Assembly (NCBI GenBank): GCA_019246495.1
Contig: JAFAQI010000098.1
Coordinates: 1-7,940, forward strand
Length of the DNA stretch: 7,940 nucleotides
Direction of reading: 5' to 3'
From: Frankiales bacterium
GTDB lineage: Bacteria > Actinomycetota > Actinomycetes > JAFAQI01
Shown here: positions 6,059-7,940 of the stretch, piece after piece
Layout of the letters: every line of letters begins with the position of its first letter
Numbering within the stretch: position 1 is the first letter of the stretch
Translations under genes and position numbers: made by a program
Notes under the pieces: model-generated
The model's input: the letters and a program-made list of their open reading frames with translations, nothing else
Databases searched by the model: none
What the model was told of the DNA's origin: nothing

Positions 6059-6580
6059 GTGACGATCGAGCCGGACACCAAGGACTGGACCTGGGTGCTG
6101 AACCGGCCGTGTCCGGAGTGCGGGTTCGACTCGCGAAGCTTCCCCCGTGACCAGGTAGGCGCGATGGTCCGCGGCACCGCTGCCGAGTGGCAGACGGTGC
6201 TGCGCCGCTCCGATGTCCGCCGCCGGCCCGATCCCGCGACGTGGTCGCCGCTGGAATATGCCTGCCACGTCCGAGACGTCTTCCGGCTCTACGCGCAACG
6301 GCTCGAGATGATGCTGCAGAGCGACGACCCGGCGTACCCGAACTGGGACCAGGACGCGACTGCGATCGAAGAGCGGTACGCCGAACAGGACGCCGCCGTT
6401 GTCGCGGCCGAGCTCGCGACCGCTGCAGATGACATCGCCGGCCGGTTCGACCGGGTCGTGGATGACGAGTGGGCACGCACCGGCCGGCGCAGCGATGGCG
6501 CAACGTTCACCGTGGAGACGTTCGCCCGCTACTTCATCCACGATCCGATCCATCACCTGCACGACGTCGGCGCGACGTGA
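6059..6580 (+). CDS. DinB-fold family protein (putative metal-dependent)
   Basis: Protein of 173 aa from a GTG start, matching a common actinobacterial DinB-superfamily type that begins TIEPDTKDWTWVL. The DinB fold is a four-helix bundle with a three-His metal site, shared with mycothiol- or bacillithiol-dependent transferases and isomerases. Candidate ligands are visible: H70 in EYACHVRD (66-73) and the HDPIH pair (H161, H165) in the last helix. A CPEC motif (C18, C21) near the N-terminus is a single Cys pair, not a full zinc finger. NWDQDA (95-100) and GRRSDGATFTVE (142-153) are further conserved-looking blocks. The substrate is unknown; the name reflects the fold and does not imply DNA polymerase IV. 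The stop overlaps the next gene's GTG (GTGA), so the two are translationally coupled. Confidence 0.88.
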   Translation: MTIEPDTKDWTWVLNRPCPECGFDSRSFPRDQVGAMVRGTAAEWQTVLRRSDVRRRPDPATWSPLEYACHVRDVFRLYAQRLEMMLQSDDPAYPNWDQDATAIEERYAEQDAAVVAAELATAADDIAGRFDRVVDDEWARTGRRSDGATFTVETFARYFIHDPIHHLHDVGAT

Positions 6581-7515
6581 TCGTCAACGACGTCGAGCTC
6601 GCCGGGCGGCCGCGGTGGCGCGGCAAACCGGGCCGGCTCGAGGTGCACTACCTGACCGCCACCGACCGGTCGACCGGCACCGGACTCTGGCTCCATCACG
6701 AGGTCGTCGCGCCGACAACGGGCGACGCCTACGCGCACGGCTGGGTGACGGTTTTCCCGACGGACGCCGCACCACGGTGTGAGCGGTTCGGCCCGTCGCC
6801 GGTCGTCGATCTCGACCGCCGCTGGTTAGCCACCGCGGACGGTGTCGTCATGACGCCGACGTCGGCGAGCGGCACGGCCGGCGGCCTGGACTGGGACGTG
6901 CGCTGGGACCCCGCGTCTTCCGCGCCGCTGTGGACGTTTCCCCGCTGGGCTTGGCGCCGCCAGCTCCTTCCCGCGGCGCAGGTGCTGCCCACCCCGACGA
7001 CGACGGTGACCGGAAGCGTCGGGTCGACGGCCTACGACGGGCCGAGCGGCATCGCGCACATCTATGGCCATGGCAACGCGCAGCGCTGGGTCTGGCTGCA
7101 CGCCGACCTCGGCGCTGGCGACGTGCTCGAGATCGTCGCGGCGACAGCCCGCCGTCCGGGCATGCGTGCGCTGCCACCCTTGCCGTTGCTGCAGCTGCGG
7201 GTCGGCGGAGTGGACTGGCCGCGCGACCCGCTCGCCGCCGCGCCGCTGCTGCGCGCGCGCATCGACCGGCGCGATGCCTTCCGCGTCTCCGGGATCGTCG
7301 GGCGGCGGCGGATCGACGTACAGGTCCTGCTGCCGGCCGACCGCCGGATCGAGCTCGGCTACGTCGACCCGGACGGTGCGACGGCGACGTGCACCAACAC
7401 CGAACTCGCCGACGTGCACGTCCGCACCGAGCGGTTGCGCGCCGGGCGTTGGCGCAACGACCGGGAGTGGTTCCTCACCGGCACCGCGCACGCCGAGATC
7501 GGCACCCGCCCCTGA
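6577..7515 (+). CDS. Putative lipocalin-like (AttH/CrtC-type) beta-barrel protein
   Basis: Protein of 312 aa, rich in beta strands, with no signal peptide or membrane helix. Aromatic strands occur at GLWLHHEVV (36-44), AHGWVTVFP (53-61), GLDWDVRWD (103-111), PLWTFPRWAW (117-126), then GIAHIYGHGNAQRWVWLHADL (158-178), and two C-terminal strand blocks (224-262 and 281-305). This layout resembles the two-lobed lipocalin fold of AttH/CrtC (hydroxyneurosporene dehydrogenase-like) and tocopherol-cyclase-like proteins. The assignment is by pattern and is tentative. H161, W171, W173 and H175 are the most motif-like residues. I chose the GTG at 6577 because it overlaps the upstream TGA as GTGA; the ATG at 6469 would run deep into the DinB-like gene and add an Arg-rich stretch. 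It ends 2 nt before a terminator-like hairpin. Confidence 0.85.
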   Translation: MIVNDVELAGRPRWRGKPGRLEVHYLTATDRSTGTGLWLHHEVVAPTTGDAYAHGWVTVFPTDAAPRCERFGPSPVVDLDRRWLATADGVVMTPTSASGTAGGLDWDVRWDPASSAPLWTFPRWAWRRQLLPAAQVLPTPTTTVTGSVGSTAYDGPSGIAHIYGHGNAQRWVWLHADLGAGDVLEIVAATARRPGMRALPPLPLLQLRVGGVDWPRDPLAAAPLLRARIDRRDAFRVSGIVGRRRIDVQVLLPADRRIELGYVDPDGATATCTNTELADVHVRTERLRAGRWRNDREWFLTGTAHAEIGTRP

Positions 7516-7516
7516 T

Positions 7517-7544
7517 CGCGTGCGGCGCCTCAGCGCCGCACGCG
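7517..7544. terminator. Bidirectional terminator-like hairpin between convergent genes
   Basis: A perfect 12-bp stem, CGCGTGCGGCGC (7517-7528) with GCGCCGCACGCG (7533-7544), closes a 4-nt loop CTCA. It begins right after the plus-strand stop (7513-7515). The minus-strand gene's TGA (7530-7532) lies in the loop, so one arm encodes that protein's last Arg/Val residues. There is no U-tract, which is usual for GC-rich actinobacterial hairpins. Confidence 0.75.
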
Positions 7545-7940
7545 CACCACGACGCTTCCGGTCGCCTTCGCGCCCTTCGTGTCGATCACCGTGAGTCGGA
7601 CCCGGTGCTTGCCCGCCGAGAAGCGGTGCCGGACCGTCGCACCGATGGCGTCGGTCTTCCCGTCGCCGTTGAAGTCCCAGCGGAACTTCAGCTTGGAGCT
7701 TGGCGTCTTGTCGTCGTACGACGAGGAGCCGTTGAAGGTCACGAGGTGGCCAGCGCGCGGGTGATGCGGCTTCACCTCGATCTTCACGGTCGGCGGCTGG
7801 TTGCCTGCCGTCCCGAACCCGTAGTCGAACGGCGCACAGCCCTTGCTGCCCGTGAGCCGGACGTCCCCGCTGAGGTTGCCACCGCGACCCGGCTTCGCGA
7901 ACGTCGGCCCGATGTCGGTGCCCTTCATCTTGAGCACCTT
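7530..7940 (-). CDS. C-terminal fragment of a PKD-domain protein (probably secreted), 5' end outside window
   Basis: The reading frame is open to the right edge, so only the last 136 codons are present. Counting from the GTG at 7937, a PKD domain spans about 48-135. It has PPTVKIEV, a Ser/Tyr-Asp stretch GSSSYDD (70-76), the hallmark FRWDFNGDGKTD (85-96) and a closing strand pair HRVRLTVIDTKGAKATGSVVVRV. The D-x-N-x-D-x-K-x-D spacing (88-96) could bind calcium. The preceding part (1-47; one Cys, Gly-rich) is the end of another domain that I cannot name. PKD domains are typical of exported enzymes and adhesins, so extracellular location is inferred. The GTG at 7937 is not claimed as the start. 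Confidence 0.85.
   Translation of the reverse strand, partial: KVLKMKGTDIGPTFAKPGRGGNLSGDVRLTGSKGCAPFDYGFGTAGNQPPTVKIEVKPHHPRAGHLVTFNGSSSYDDKTPSSKLKFRWDFNGDGKTDAIGATVRHRFSAGKHRVRLTVIDTKGAKATGSVVVRVRR

Noticed and set aside
5727..6503. Minus-strand open frame of 258 codons across the divergent promoter region
   Set aside because: It overlaps two supported genes on both strands and yields Arg/Gly/Ser-rich sequence typical of shadow frames in GC-rich DNA.
6469..6576. ATG at 6469 as start of the lipocalin-like protein
   Set aside because: The extra 36 codons lie wholly inside the DinB-like gene and encode basic, patternless sequence; the GTGA overlap at 6577 is a better start.
1..7940. CRISPR array, tRNA, rRNA or insertion sequence
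   Set aside because: No spaced direct repeats, tRNA-like cloverleaf, rRNA segments or transposase motifs were seen on reading both strands.

Overview
The window is GC-rich (roughly two-thirds G+C by eye) and its gene content points to an actinobacterium. The evidence is a Streptomyces-type damage-inducible DnaE2 polymerase, the small DUF6504 and SAV_6107-type HEPN proteins that accompany it in actinobacteria, a perfect mycobacterial/actinobacterial LexA box, and leaderless-style promoters. The genus cannot be fixed from the sequence alone.

Left half (40-4781, minus strand): a three-gene SOS operon read right to left. A promoter (-35 TTGACG, 18-bp spacer, -10 TATGTT) has a perfect TCGAAC-N4-GTTCGA LexA box lying over its -10 element. 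It is followed by about 100 nt of 5' leader with a nested hairpin, then the DUF6504 protein, the HEPN-domain protein (11 nt further on) and DnaE2 (7 nt further on). DnaE2 (1286 aa) shows two oddities. Glu replaces the first of the paired catalytic Asp residues, and a 48-bp near-perfect palindrome is embedded in frame in a variable linker. No Y-family polymerase (ImuB-like) or ImuA-like gene lies in the window.

Middle (4837-5989, minus strand): a probable two-gene unit. It encodes a four-helix membrane protein with a soluble C-terminal domain ending in a very Trp-rich tail, then a 76-aa protein I do not recognise. The membrane gene diverges from the plus-strand unit. Both divergent genes show TANNNT exactly 6 nt before the start codon, suggesting leaderless transcripts.

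Right (6059-7515, plus strand): a translationally coupled pair (GTGA overlap). It encodes a DinB-fold, putatively metal-binding protein and a 312-aa protein that looks like a lipocalin-type (AttH/CrtC-like) beta-barrel. The pair converges on a minus-strand gene running off the right edge, whose product ends in a PKD domain. A perfect 12-bp hairpin separates the two genes and carries the PKD gene's stop codon in its loop.

No tRNA, rRNA, CRISPR array, insertion sequence or phage gene was seen. No gene-free stretch exceeds 300 bases; the longest is the SOS promoter and leader region, about 200 bp at 4639-4836.
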